Shown here: in pieces, positions 34,993 through 45,028 of the stretch
Layout of the letters: every line of letters starts with the position of its first letter
Position numbering within the stretch: the first letter of the stretch is position 1
Source of the DNA: Burkholderia sp. IMCC1007
GTDB lineage: Bacteria > Pseudomonadota > Gammaproteobacteria > Burkholderiales > Burkholderiaceae
Reading direction: 5' to 3'
Length of the DNA stretch: 64,000 nt
NCBI RefSeq assembly: GCF_027257875.1
Contig: NZ_JAPVQY010000002.1
Coordinates: forward strand, 164,684-228,683
Notes under the pieces: model-generated
What the model was told of the DNA's origin: nothing
The model's database searches: none
Seen by the model: the letters and a program-made list of their open reading frames with translations, nothing else
Translations under genes and position numbers: made by a program

Positions 34993-35775
34993 ATGAGAAC
35001 GCGATTTCGGCATCGTACAAGCAAAAAAACGTCCAAGCCACCACCATGGAATGTCACATTAGCCACGCGAATGGCACCAATCCTGTCTCTCTTTACCGAT
35101 GCAACGGATATTTCTTCGCTTTCCGACTTGCTTGGCAATGCGGTGCTTCCATTGGGGTTTCCATGTTACGCCGTCACGCGGATCGCCCTAACATGCATCC
35201 GCTCCAGACCCAGCATCTCAATGGAGGCAATTTGCTCACATTATCCCAACAATTGGGTGCAGCACTATCTACAGCACAACTATGGCGTCGTCGATCCGGT
35301 ACATCGAGCGGCTTTTACCTCCTCCGGACCTTATCGCTGGGGTGACATTGCCGATCTGAACCAAAATGAGCGGCATGTACTTGTGGAAGCATGCGACGCC
35401 GGACTCAAAAACGGGCTGAGCATTCCAATTCGTGAGGTCGGGGGCAGTGTTTTGCTCATCAATCTGTCAGGACCGTCATCCCGTATCAATGCAGGGACGA
35501 GCCGGCAGCTCGCGAGCGTAATCAGCAATCTATTTCGCTTGGAGCTGGATCGGTTCGCTCCTCCCCATCCAAAGGCATTGGTTGAGCTTTCTCCACGCCA
35601 GCGCCAATGTCTTTCGTGGGTCGCGCAAGGTAAAACATCGTCGGATATCTGCATGATTCTCGAAATATCCCGCCATACCGTCGAATATCATATCGCTGAA
35701 GCAATGAAGGTTCTGAACGTGAATAGCAGAATAGCAGCCGCCGTCATTGCCTCCAATTACGGCCTACTTGATTAG
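34993..35775 (+). CDS. LuxR-family quorum-sensing regulator
   Basis: A 260-residue LuxR-type activator or repressor. The N-terminal autoinducer-binding domain has the conserved W/Y/D pattern in NWVQHYLQHNYGVVDPV and the Trp in PYRWGDIA. The C-terminal GerE helix-turn-helix is LSPRQRQCLSWVAQGKTSSD, then ISRHTVEYHIAEAMKVLNV. It sits directly after the biosynthetic operon on the same strand and is followed by its cognate luxI, so it most likely controls the cluster by cell density. Confidence 0.92.
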   Translation: MRTRFRHRTSKKTSKPPPWNVTLATRMAPILSLFTDATDISSLSDLLGNAVLPLGFPCYAVTRIALTCIRSRPSISMEAICSHYPNNWVQHYLQHNYGVVDPVHRAAFTSSGPYRWGDIADLNQNERHVLVEACDAGLKNGLSIPIREVGGSVLLINLSGPSSRINAGTSRQLASVISNLFRLELDRFAPPHPKALVELSPRQRQCLSWVAQGKTSSDICMILEISRHTVEYHIAEAMKVLNVNSRIAAAVIASNYGLLD

Positions 35776-35811
35776 ATCTCTTATTTTCATTCAAAGCTTT
35801 CCGTGTGTAAG

Positions 35812-35830
35812 CGCGCCGCCGGCGTGTTTT
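35812..35830 (+). terminator. Possible terminator after luxR
   Basis: A short GC hairpin (CGCGCC/GGCGTG with 3-base loop, one G-T pair) is followed by TTTT, 37 bases after the luxR stop. Weak but well placed. Confidence 0.35.
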
Positions 35831-35942
35831 AACCATACCCCACGCCTCTCGAATCCCATATATTGATAATTCCTGACTAGCCAGAGATCTTCAATCTCGA
35901 ACGGATAATGCGCGGCCAATATTCATTTTCGCCACCCTCCCT

Positions 35943-35959
35943 ACCTAACTAGTTCCGGT
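35943..35959. promoter_or_regulatory. Lux-box-like dyad upstream of luxI
   Basis: ACCTAACTAGTTCCGGT has dyad character (ACC...GGT around AACTAGTT) and lies about 53 bases before the luxI ATG, a usual place for a LuxR site. The match to the lux-box consensus is imperfect, since CTG-N10-CAG is not kept. This is a tentative call. Confidence 0.3.
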
Positions 35960-36012
35960 TGTTGCTTCCACTTGATACGGTGGCGCCCATCGATAAACGA
36001 TGGAGAACGCAA

Positions 36013-36663
36013 ATGCCACTCATTATCGCGGGTAGGTTGTGCGACTTGCCGCTTGAACTTCGTGATGGACTCGGTGCGTTCCGGTACGACGTGTTCGTGC
36101 GCCGCCTCGGCTGGACGCTCCCCGATGTTAAGGAAAATGAAACCATGGAATGGGATCACTTCGATGGCGAAAACACCATTCAGGTTGTTGAACTCACTTC
36201 CGAAGGACAGATATGTGGTTGCGCACGTCTGATGCCAACTACCGCCCCGTACCTGCTCCGAGAACTACTTCTTCGTTCGTCGGAACTCGATTTTCCCTCC
36301 TCACCGACCGTATGGGAGCTATCGCGGTTCGCCGGTTCGGGCATACAACTGTTTCCCTATGTCATGGCCGTCGCGGCGTCCCTCGGCGCGATCCGCATCA
36401 TTGGTGTCGTCACCCAGGCAATCGCACGACTGTATCGCCGCTTTGGCCTCGATCTTCAGTACGTGGGACCTCATCCGGAGACTGCTACCTCTCCGTTCGT
36501 GGCCTGTGCCATTGATCTCACGGCCGTCGCGTTCGCCAACCTTGGAACCGACCTCGAGAGCCTCCGATCATCAATCACGTGGCATCGATCGCTCACGTCG
36601 AACGTTCCTGGCTCGCCGAGGACCGTGCCACGCGTTGCTCATTGCACGGCAGACGTGCAATAG
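36013..36663 (+). CDS. Acyl-homoserine-lactone synthase (LuxI family)
   Basis: A 216-residue LuxI-family enzyme that makes an N-acyl-homoserine lactone from S-adenosylmethionine and an acyl-ACP. All landmark residues are present: Arg24, Phe28 and Trp34 in FRYDVFVRRLGW, two Asp in WDHFDGENT, Arg in CGCARLMPTTAPYLL, and Glu in VWELSRFAGSG. It is closest in pattern to CepI-type synthases of Burkholderia. The ATG at 36013 has GGAG eight bases upstream. The signal's chain length cannot be read. Confidence 0.94.
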   Translation: MPLIIAGRLCDLPLELRDGLGAFRYDVFVRRLGWTLPDVKENETMEWDHFDGENTIQVVELTSEGQICGCARLMPTTAPYLLRELLLRSSELDFPSSPTVWELSRFAGSGIQLFPYVMAVAASLGAIRIIGVVTQAIARLYRRFGLDLQYVGPHPETATSPFVACAIDLTAVAFANLGTDLESLRSSITWHRSLTSNVPGSPRTVPRVAHCTADVQ

Positions 36664-36728
36664 ATCCCGCCCCGGCCGGGACCGTCGCGCTCCGCGGGAA
36701 TTGGTGCGCTCGACTTCCAAGACCACAA

Positions 36729-37295
36729 TTAGGATGGGGATCGCCGGCGGTGATGCCGGTTATCCGCGTCCTTTACCCAATCCGGCCGGATGGCGGACGC
36801 ATAGGCCTGACCTGTGCGCGAACCTTCGCCGCTTGCCTGTGCGCGCAGTCCGAGACGTTCGTCAATTGCATGGGCGATAGTCGAAGATTTTGGCAGGCGA
36901 CCGTCATCGCAGTCGGCCCAAAACACATGCATTGCATCAAACAACACCGACAGGATCGCGGTCAGGTAAGGCAGCCGAACGATCACACCGCCTCCAATTG
37001 AACCGCCGTCAACTGGACCGTGGGGCTCGCTTGACACGTCGGCCGGCATATCGATCCGTAGCGCATCGAGTTCACGCTGCAATCGCTCTTCAACGCAATA
37101 GTGCGCGGTCGCCGAGTTCGCCAGAGCCTTGCCAAGCTCACTCAGCTTCTCGTCCTTCAGTTGAATACATCTTGTGAGACGACGAATCTGCGCTTCGGCG
37201 CGTTGCAAACGAATCTTCAAAGCCTCGCAATCGCAGGCCGGCGCCAAGCATGCGTTTGAATCAATAGATCGCCAAACACTATCGCGTTGCTCCAT
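36729..37295 (-). CDS. Hypothetical protein with central coiled coil
   Basis: A 188-residue protein convergent with luxI, of unknown function. Residues 20-75 (CEALKIRLQRAEAQIRRLTR to EERLQRELDALR) have heptad-like Leu/Ala/Arg spacing, typical of a coiled coil. The C-terminal half (SVLFDAMHVFWADCDDGRLP) is a compact unknown domain. The ATG at 37295 has an AGGT site upstream. It may be part of the plasmid backbone or the tail of the quorum locus. Confidence 0.6.
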   Translation of the reverse strand: MEQRDSVWRSIDSNACLAPACDCEALKIRLQRAEAQIRRLTRCIQLKDEKLSELGKALANSATAHYCVEERLQRELDALRIDMPADVSSEPHGPVDGGSIGGGVIVRLPYLTAILSVLFDAMHVFWADCDDGRLPKSSTIAHAIDERLGLRAQASGEGSRTGQAYASAIRPDWVKDADNRHHRRRSPS

Positions 37296-37356
37296 AGCAG
37301 ACCTCGCCTCGAACGTGGCGATATGTAATCCACACACCACGAGAAATCGGACCACC

Positions 37357-37402
37357 GATGCACCGATCTGACCGGACCGGCCGAAATCGGTGCGTCTTTT
37401 TT
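37357..37402 (+). terminator. Rho-independent terminator, plus strand
   Basis: An 11-bp stem (GATGCACCGAT with ATCGGTGCGTC, one G-T pair) at 37357-37367 and 37386-37396 is followed by TTTTTT. The 18-base loop is GC-rich. It would stop read-through from the luxI side before the H-NS-like gene. Confidence 0.65.
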
Positions 37403-37978
37403 CGTTCCTTCAGGCAGCAGTGTCAACTGCGAAGATTGGGGGGACACCAATCAGCAATCAGCGCGTCTGCCTAGTTTGAGCTCTATCAAAAACACGAAAC
37501 ATCGAACCACAACATCGGCGCAGACTTGGTCTGTCAGTTGCACGAGATCACGCGCATCCTCAAAAAAATAACGCGGCTTGTCTGAAGTTTTGCGCTTTGG
37601 TTTACCTTCTCGATCACAAAATAGATATCCTCATTGTGCCGCCAACGCAATCCAATATCGAAGCCCCGTGCCCTGGCGGATCAGAGCGGTTGACTGTACG
37701 TGGTGCTCGACGTGCAACCACCCGCCAATTCGCTGATGATCGACGGCAATTTGCATACCCAAACGCCATAGTCCGATGTACGGCTTCGATTCACAACCAA
37801 ATTCGCGGCCTCGGAGGTGATAAATGATCGACTCCTGGTCCAAACGATGAGAGAATTGTGCAATCGTTCTGATTGGACTGCCAACAATGGCATGCCGCAG
37901 ACATGATGCGTCGCGCCGAATTGGACGCCTCGAAGCGACCATTTCAATACTGTTTCTTTTAACCACGTGGAGTGAAGA
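37403..37978. other. 576-base region without recognisable gene
   Basis: Only short overlapping open frames without ribosome sites or family resemblance are present on both strands. The last part must carry the promoter of the H-NS-like gene at 37979, which has a GGAG ribosome site. Confidence 0.4.
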
Positions 37979-38272
37979 ATGGCCACCTATCAAGAGTTGA
38001 AAGCCAAGGCTGATGCACTGCTCGTGCAGGCGGAAGAAGCTCGGCAGGCCGAACTAGAGACCGTGCTCGAAGAAGTTCGCGCCCGTATTCAAGAGTATGG
38101 TCTCACGCCGGAACAGGTCTTCGGCCGTAAGCGCACACGTAGCGCGAATGGTAGCCAGCCCGCGACGCCGAAGTATCAGGATCCGAAAACCGGCAAGACG
38201 TGGAGCGGGCGTGGCCGCGAACCGTCATGGATCAAGGGTAAGAAACGTGATCGCTTCTTGATCGCTGAATGA
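37979..38272 (+). CDS. H-NS-family nucleoid protein
   Basis: A 97-residue H-NS-like protein. The N-terminal helix (YQELKAKADALLVQAEEARQAE) is the oligomerisation part. The C-terminal DNA-binding region has PKYQDPKTGKTWSGRGREP, the family's AT-hook-like motif, followed by a basic end. Size and pattern match H-NS/BpH3-type proteins of Burkholderia, which silence AT-rich foreign DNA. Its place next to the acquired cluster suggests local silencing. Confidence 0.92.
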   Translation: MATYQELKAKADALLVQAEEARQAELETVLEEVRARIQEYGLTPEQVFGRKRTRSANGSQPATPKYQDPKTGKTWSGRGREPSWIKGKKRDRFLIAE

Positions 38273-38313
38273 TCACCGCAGCGTAGCGATCGGTAGCCCT
38301 ACGGACACTCTCT

Positions 38314-38340
38314 GGGCTTGCAGTTTCACGCTGCAGGCCC
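38314..38340 (+). terminator. Possible terminator after the H-NS-like gene
   Basis: GGGCTTGCAG-tttcacg-CTGCAGGCCC forms a strong stem with one mismatch, 42 bases after the H-NS stop. There is no long T run after it. Confidence 0.35.
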
Positions 38341-38609
38341 ATTGAATCTGTATCAAGCCACGCCGGCCCAAGCGATTCAGATCCGCCTTAGCTGCCCCGA
38401 TCTTGGAGACACTCCGCGCTCCTTTGGAATCCGTGCCGTTCGTCTCCGCGGCGACTAAATTTCACACATAGCGGTGATACCGCCAGATGTCGATGAATTC
38501 GGCCTGCATTGCATCAGGATCAAACGACATACCGACGACACAGCCTGTAGTGGTCTAATGAATCCGGACACTGATTTAGGCGAGAATGGTCGCCATGAAG
38601 AGGTGTCTG

Positions 38610-39772
<1,163 letters not shown>

Positions 39773-39780
39773 CCACTACA

Positions 39781-39933
39781 AGAAGACGCCAATCGCTCGA
39801 GCTGGGTGGCGGTGGGCTCCTGGTGACGTGCTATCGCATCAACCAGAAAGAAAAAGCGACGGGACAGATCGGATGTCGAGGGGCGGCGAAATCGCGCCGT
39901 CAGCGGATCGGGAATTGCACTAGGACCGGCCAT
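39781..39933 (-). pseudogene. 5' end of a gene cut off by the IS
   Basis: An ATG at 39933 with a well-spaced GGAG site opens 51 codons that run straight into the right end of the IS at 39780, after which the frame reads IS sequence. The readable protein contains DLSRRFFFLVDAIARHQEPTATQLERLAS. The EPTxTQL pattern near the N-terminus recalls CD-NTase/SMODS nucleotidyltransferases of CBASS defence, but this is a weak resemblance. The rest of the gene is not left of the IS, so it has been deleted. Confidence 0.55.
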
Positions 39934-40349
39934 CTTTTCTCCGTTTGCTTAAAAAGAGCCGGCACCCAAACGAAATACTAGATATAGTGTCGACCAGGCT
40001 GATTCACCCCAAGTGTAGTGCCATTTTTACGTAACACCAATCCAACTAGACACGAGCATCAGTCTTTTTTGTAACAAGTCCACACGCAATCGTTTGCGCG
40101 TGGTAGCAAGTGTTTTTTTGTGCGGAGCAGCACCGGAAGCTTCCATGTCCTGATTGATCTTTGCTTCACCGAGCGAACAAAAATCCAGTCCATTTGCGGA
40201 ACAGGGGCTAAACGTCAGTGAGGCGAATAAGCTGGGATCGGAATAAAAATGAGGCCGCTGACGATGTCCGACAAGCTGAACAGGATGGCACCGAGCATAG
40301 CGGTAGATCCCAAGACATTCCCGGCGCGAAGATAGCGATCTCGCCATCC
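39934..40349. other. Intergenic region without a recognisable gene
   Basis: About 400 bases, more AT-rich than its surroundings, with several T runs (40070-40120) and small unconvincing frames. It must hold the promoter of the truncated gene at 39933. Nothing else is recognisable. Confidence 0.4.
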
Positions 40350-40923
40350 GAACTAGCCGACCTCTCGCGCCATGGCGCAGCTATCGTGCTGTGCATATTG
40401 GAGCACGTGCCGGCGTCGCATACGCTGCCCTGCGTAACGGTCGACTTCGCGGCGGCCGGTGCGGCTGCGCGGCTTCGTCGATGCGCTCGCGGCGCGCGGC
40501 CATGCCGAACGTGCGGTCACGACGGTGTCGACGCACGATTCGATCGAGGGCGGCTACGACGCCACTATGGCACTGCTGCACGCGCATCCGAATCTCACTG
40601 CACTGTTCGCGACCAACGACCTGATGGCGATCGGCGCGCTGCAGGCGGCGGCCGACCTGGGCCGGCGCGTGCCTGACGACCTCTCGGTCATCGGCATGAC
40701 GGATATCCAGCTCGCGCACCAGTTCCGTCCCGCGCTGACGACGGTCCGGTTCCCGACGCCGCTGATCGCCGCGCATGCGATTGCCATGGCGCTCGAGATG
40801 ATCGAGGGAGAACCGCCAAGCGAAAGCACGCGTGTGTGCGGCACACCGGAACTCGTGGTCAGGGAATCAACGGCCGTCGCACCGACGCGCCGCAAGGCGA
40901 CATCGGCGCGACGCTCGAATTGA
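40350..40923 (+). pseudogene. Decayed LacI-family regulator
   Basis: The 3' part (40459-40923 frame) encodes the LacI-type sugar-binding C-terminal domain: RLRGFVDALAARGHAERA, ALFATNDLMAIGALQAAADLG, RRVPDDLSVIGMTDIQLAHQ and FPTPLIAAHAIAMALEMIEG. The preceding frame has a matching upstream piece (HGAAIVLCILEHVP and LPCVTVDFAAAGAAA) that ends where about 45 usual residues are missing. The DNA-binding domain is absent. The gene is therefore broken by an N-terminal loss, an internal deletion and a frameshift. It may once have controlled the pectinase genes downstream. Confidence 0.8.
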
Positions 40924-41452
40924 AGCTGTCGCGCCGGGCCCGTTCAGACTCTTCAGCCCATCGAGCGGTAGCCCGAGCAATCGGCGCTCACGTCGCGACC
41001 ACCGCTGCTACAACCTGCCAGCGATCGATCCGGGCAGCTATGCCCGAAGCGCAATGAACCGAGGCACGGAAATCACGGTCGGGTGACGCCTTTCCCGGAT
41101 CGCCCGATTCGACTCGTGATCATGCTCTTTTGACAGGCGGCTTACGGCGTTCGCGCACCAGTACCGTTCCCTGTCGCGCACCTCGAGTCGTCTCTTTAAT
41201 ATACGACATCATATTTCTAAGGCGTAATTTTCACCTCTGCCCCTCGTGTTCAGCGCCAGTCTCGTTCTCTACAAGACAAGCCCGGAAATTCTTCAAGTTT
41301 CAACTATACGTCAGTTATACAAGAAGATTACGGAATCCTTTTCATAGGGTAGTCACGTACGCGAAATTCGCATGTTCCGCGTATCATCATGACGACATAT
41401 GACAATAGATGTCATACCACCATTGCCGTATCGACATCATCTAACAACCAGG
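40924..41452. other. Intergenic region before the first pectinase gene
   Basis: About 530 bases between the LacI remnant and the pectinase gene. No gene or clear operator is seen; the second half is AT-richer and probably contains the pectinase promoter. Confidence 0.4.
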
Positions 41453-43483
41453 ATGGAGACAGCCGTGACCGCACCCGACTGCAACGGAAAACCCGACGAC
41501 CTCAAGCAGAACACGGCGCACCGGGTTACCAGACGACATTTCCTCGGGTACTACGGTGTCATGATGGGCAGCGCCCTGCTCGGTGCGTGCGGTGGCGGCA
41601 TCGACACGCCAGCCCCGACCGACACCCGCTCGCCGGGCGGCACCACCACGCCGACCGATCCGATCTGGGGGCCCAACGGCTCGGCAACCAACATCATCTC
41701 CTCGCTGAACGGAATCACGCAGTCGGCCTTCCGGGCCACGGATTTCCAGGTCGAGGCCTATGGCGCACAGCCCTGCTCCGTCATCGCCCAGACGAGCCCC
41801 TACACCGACGCGACCAAGTCGCCGCTGAGCCCCGGCGCGGGCGCGACCCAAGGTGCTGGCGCGTTCGATTCGCGTCCCGCCTTCCTGGCGGCGATCAGCG
41901 CATGCGCGGCGGCCGGCGGCGGCCGTGTCGTGGTACCAGCGGGAGCCTGGTATTGCGCCGGGCCGATCGTACTGCAGAGTAACGTCAACTTTCACCTTAG
42001 CGCGAACTGCACGATCTTCTTCAGCCCCAACCCGGCCGACTACGCCAAGGACGGCCCAATCAATTGCGGCGCGAACGGCAACCTCTTCTACAGTCGCTGG
42101 CAGGCCAACGACTGCCTGAATTTCGGTGCGCCCGTCTATGCGCGCAATGCCAGCAACATCGCGCTGACTGGCGAGGGCGCCACGTCGATCCTCAACGGCC
42201 AGGCAATGACACCGTTCGCCGGCTCCGGCAACACAGCCACCTGCTGGTGGACCTACAAGGGCACCACCGGCGCCTATGGCTGCGCGAGTTCCTCAACCCC
42301 TTCGCAGGCCTACGCCAACCCGAATAACGTAGACCTGAAGACGGCGGTGCCGGGCATCTCCGCATCGCTATATGCGCTGCTGACCAATCCTGCGACGCCC
42401 TGGCAGCAGGATCAGAACTATCTGCCTGCGCTGTCGGAAGCCGGCGTGCCGGTCGCACAGCGGATCTTCGGACTGGGCCATTACCTGCGCCCCTGTATGG
42501 TCGAATTCATCGGCTGCACCAATGTGCTGATGGAGAACTACCACACGCAAAACACGCCGTTCTGGCAGCACCATCCGACTGCTTGTACCAATGTGGTGAT
42601 CCGCGGCGTGATGGCCGATAGTATCGGCCCGAACAACGATGGTTTCGATCCCGATGCCTGCAACAACGTGCTGTGCGACGGCATGGTCTTCAACACCGGA
42701 GACGATTGCATCGCCATCAAGTCGGGCAAGGATCTCGATACCGAATACGGCTCGGCGCGCAACCACGTGGTGCAGAACTGCACGATGAACAGCGGCCACG
42801 GCGGCATCACGCTCGGCAGCGAGATGGGTGGCGGCGTCGAGAACATCTACGCACGCAACCTGACGATGCTGAACCAGTTCTGGGCGACCAACTCGCTGAA
42901 TATCGCGATCCGCATCAAGACCAACATGAACCGGGGCGGTTTCGTCCGCAACTTCTACGTCAACGGCGTCACCCTTCCAAACGGCGTGAGCCTGACGGGC
43001 GGCGGATACGGCAGCAAGCTGCTGGCCGGCAGCCCGATCAACGGCACGGTGCCGCTCGGTGTAGCGACTGCGGCGGCAGGCAATCCTTCCGCGTCGCAGG
43101 GCGGGCTGATCACCTTCGACTGCGACTACCAGCCGGCCGGCGACGCGATCCGGACGCGCCCAGCTCAGGTGCAGAACGTCAACATCGCCAATGTAACGGC
43201 CAGCAACGTCACGCTCGGCGGCAAGACCGGCTCGTGCTTCCAGGCGATCGTTGCGCAGGGCCCTGTCGTCTTCGACTACAACGGCCCCGCGCCCACCCCG
43301 ACGATTCCCGCGATCACCGGCGTGACGATCTCGAACTGCAACTTCGGCTCGCCGACCGCCGCCGGGCCAGCCAGCGCCACCGTGCCCGGCCCGATCTACG
43401 CCTGGAACGTCAACGGCATCACTCTGCAGAACGTCACGATCGCGGGCCAGCTCTACAACACCACCATCACCGACCTGCGCTGA
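41453..43483 (+). CDS. GH28 polygalacturonase, TAT lipoprotein
   Basis: A 676-residue family GH28 pectinase. The N-terminus has a twin-arginine motif (VTRRHFLGYYGVMMG) and a lipobox ending in Cys46 (ALLGAC), so it is probably exported folded and lipidated. GH28 catalytic motifs are intact: NNDGFDPDACNN, NTGDDCIAIKSGKD, SGHGGITLGSEM and IRIKTNMNRG. The larger size and insertions fit exo-acting polygalacturonidases. The start at 41453 has a weak ribosome site; a GTG at 41465 preceded by GGAG is the alternative. Confidence 0.93.
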   Translation: METAVTAPDCNGKPDDLKQNTAHRVTRRHFLGYYGVMMGSALLGACGGGIDTPAPTDTRSPGGTTTPTDPIWGPNGSATNIISSLNGITQSAFRATDFQVEAYGAQPCSVIAQTSPYTDATKSPLSPGAGATQGAGAFDSRPAFLAAISACAAAGGGRVVVPAGAWYCAGPIVLQSNVNFHLSANCTIFFSPNPADYAKDGPINCGANGNLFYSRWQANDCLNFGAPVYARNASNIALTGEGATSILNGQAMTPFAGSGNTATCWWTYKGTTGAYGCASSSTPSQAYANPNNVDLKTAVPGISASLYALLTNPATPWQQDQNYLPALSEAGVPVAQRIFGLGHYLRPCMVEFIGCTNVLMENYHTQNTPFWQHHPTACTNVVIRGVMADSIGPNNDGFDPDACNNVLCDGMVFNTGDDCIAIKSGKDLDTEYGSARNHVVQNCTMNSGHGGITLGSEMGGGVENIYARNLTMLNQFWATNSLNIAIRIKTNMNRGGFVRNFYVNGVTLPNGVSLTGGGYGSKLLAGSPINGTVPLGVATAAAGNPSASQGGLITFDCDYQPAGDAIRTRPAQVQNVNIANVTASNVTLGGKTGSCFQAIVAQGPVVFDYNGPAPTPTIPAITGVTISNCNFGSPTAAGPASATVPGPIYAWNVNGITLQNVTIAGQLYNTTITDLR

Positions 43484-43651
43484 TCCGCACGGATTCCCGC
43501 ACGTCGGCAGTCCCGAGCAGCACCCGGGGTCCGTGCCGGACCCTGATCGATGTCGGCCGCCGACCGGCAGCAGTTCACTGTCCGCTTGCTGCCGCACACC
43601 GTCCGAACTAGGTTTCCCCCCCTCCTCCATTCGAAGACAAGGAAAAACCTG

Positions 43652-45028
43652 ATGAAAGGGAAAATCAGCATCCGCGCGGCACTCATCCTGTCCACCTTAT
43701 CAGCGCTCGCCGTGCCAGCAGCTGCCCAGGCCGAGACCTGCACGCCGCCATGGAGTAGCGTGCCGAGCACGAATACAACCAACCTGCAGAACGCCATCAA
43801 GCAGTGTTCCGGTAGCGGCACCAGCAGCAGCCCAGGCTTGGTCGACCTGACCAGCAACAACGGCATATCGACGGCAGTTATCACAAGCGTGAACCTTTCC
43901 AGCAACATCGTACTGAAGCTCGAGAAGGGCTTCACGCTGAAAGGTTCGCCGTCGCAACCCTCGAGCAGTGCGATGTTGGCAGGCAGCAATCTCAGCAACG
44001 TCACGATCACCGGCACCGGTGCGATCGATGGCGACGGACAGGACTATTGGCCGGCAGCAGTCGGTCAAAACAACACACCCCGGCCGAAGCTGATTGCCAT
44101 CACCGGCTCGAATCTGCAGATCGGCTCGAACTTCACCGATGCCGGGAAATCGCAGTCGATCATCAGCCTTCCGAGTTCGACCAACGCCACCGACAACGCG
44201 CTGATCATTCGAAATTCGCCGAAAGAGCAACTGGTGATCGAATCGGGCTCGAAGAACGTCACGATCGACGGCGTGTGGATCTACGCGAACCCGAAACGCA
44301 ATTCCAGCGGCAACGATCTCGCACCGAACACCGACGCGATCGACATCATCGGCACCCAGACCGCCACGATCAAGAACTGCTTGCTCGATACCGGCGATGA
44401 CGATATCGCCATTAAATCCAACGCGGGCGGTGCGGCCACCTCGAACGTCAACATCAATCACTGCGTGGTCGGCGGCGGCCACGGCATCTCGATCGGCGGA
44501 CAGGAAGCGGCAGGCACCACGCTCGCAAGCCCCGGTGTATCGCAGGTGACGGTCGACACCGTTCAATTCAGCGGCACCGACTATGGCTACCGGATCAAGA
44601 CCGACCAGACTGCCAAGGATAGTGGCGCGACCACGGGCGTGACCTACCGGAACACTTGCATGCGCAACGTCCAGCAGCCGTTCCTGTTCACCTATACCTA
44701 TGCGTCCGGTACCGGCGGCGCCCTGCCGATCATCGCGAATGTGAGCATCGACAACGTGATCGCTACCGCCACCAAGACCCAGGGCGCCATTGTCGGGCTC
44801 TCGAACAACCTGATGGGTGTGCCGAAATCGGGTGACACCGGGATCCGCATCACCAATAGCCAGATCAGTGGCGGCGGGGCCTTCTCGGTTACGGATGGCG
44901 AACTTCAGGTAGGCAACCATAGCAGCGTGACGACCTCGACCAGTTCGAACGGCACGGTGGTACCAATTACGGACAACGGTCCGACCTTGTCTTGCCCAAG
45001 CAGCATCACCATTCCGACGCAGATCTAA
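43652..45028 (+). CDS. GH28 endopolygalacturonase, secreted
   Basis: A 458-residue GH28 enzyme that cleaves polygalacturonate. The Sec signal peptide ends at about residue 27 (PAAAQAET). Catalytic motifs are NTDAIDIIGT, LDTGDDDIAIKSN, GGGHGISIGGQ and GYRIKTDQT. It resembles PehA-type endopolygalacturonases of plant-associated Burkholderia and enterobacteria. It lies 168 bases after the exo-type enzyme on the same strand, so the pair could digest pectin together: endo cuts, exo trims. Confidence 0.93.
   Translation: MKGKISIRAALILSTLSALAVPAAAQAETCTPPWSSVPSTNTTNLQNAIKQCSGSGTSSSPGLVDLTSNNGISTAVITSVNLSSNIVLKLEKGFTLKGSPSQPSSSAMLAGSNLSNVTITGTGAIDGDGQDYWPAAVGQNNTPRPKLIAITGSNLQIGSNFTDAGKSQSIISLPSSTNATDNALIIRNSPKEQLVIESGSKNVTIDGVWIYANPKRNSSGNDLAPNTDAIDIIGTQTATIKNCLLDTGDDDIAIKSNAGGAATSNVNINHCVVGGGHGISIGGQEAAGTTLASPGVSQVTVDTVQFSGTDYGYRIKTDQTAKDSGATTGVTYRNTCMRNVQQPFLFTYTYASGTGGALPIIANVSIDNVIATATKTQGAIVGLSNNLMGVPKSGDTGIRITNSQISGGGAFSVTDGELQVGNHSSVTTSTSSNGTVVPITDNGPTLSCPSSITIPTQI

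Noticed and set aside
34993-36663. A perfect lux box in the luxR-luxI region
   Set aside because: No CTG-N10-CAG dyad was found; only imperfect candidates are listed as low-confidence sites.
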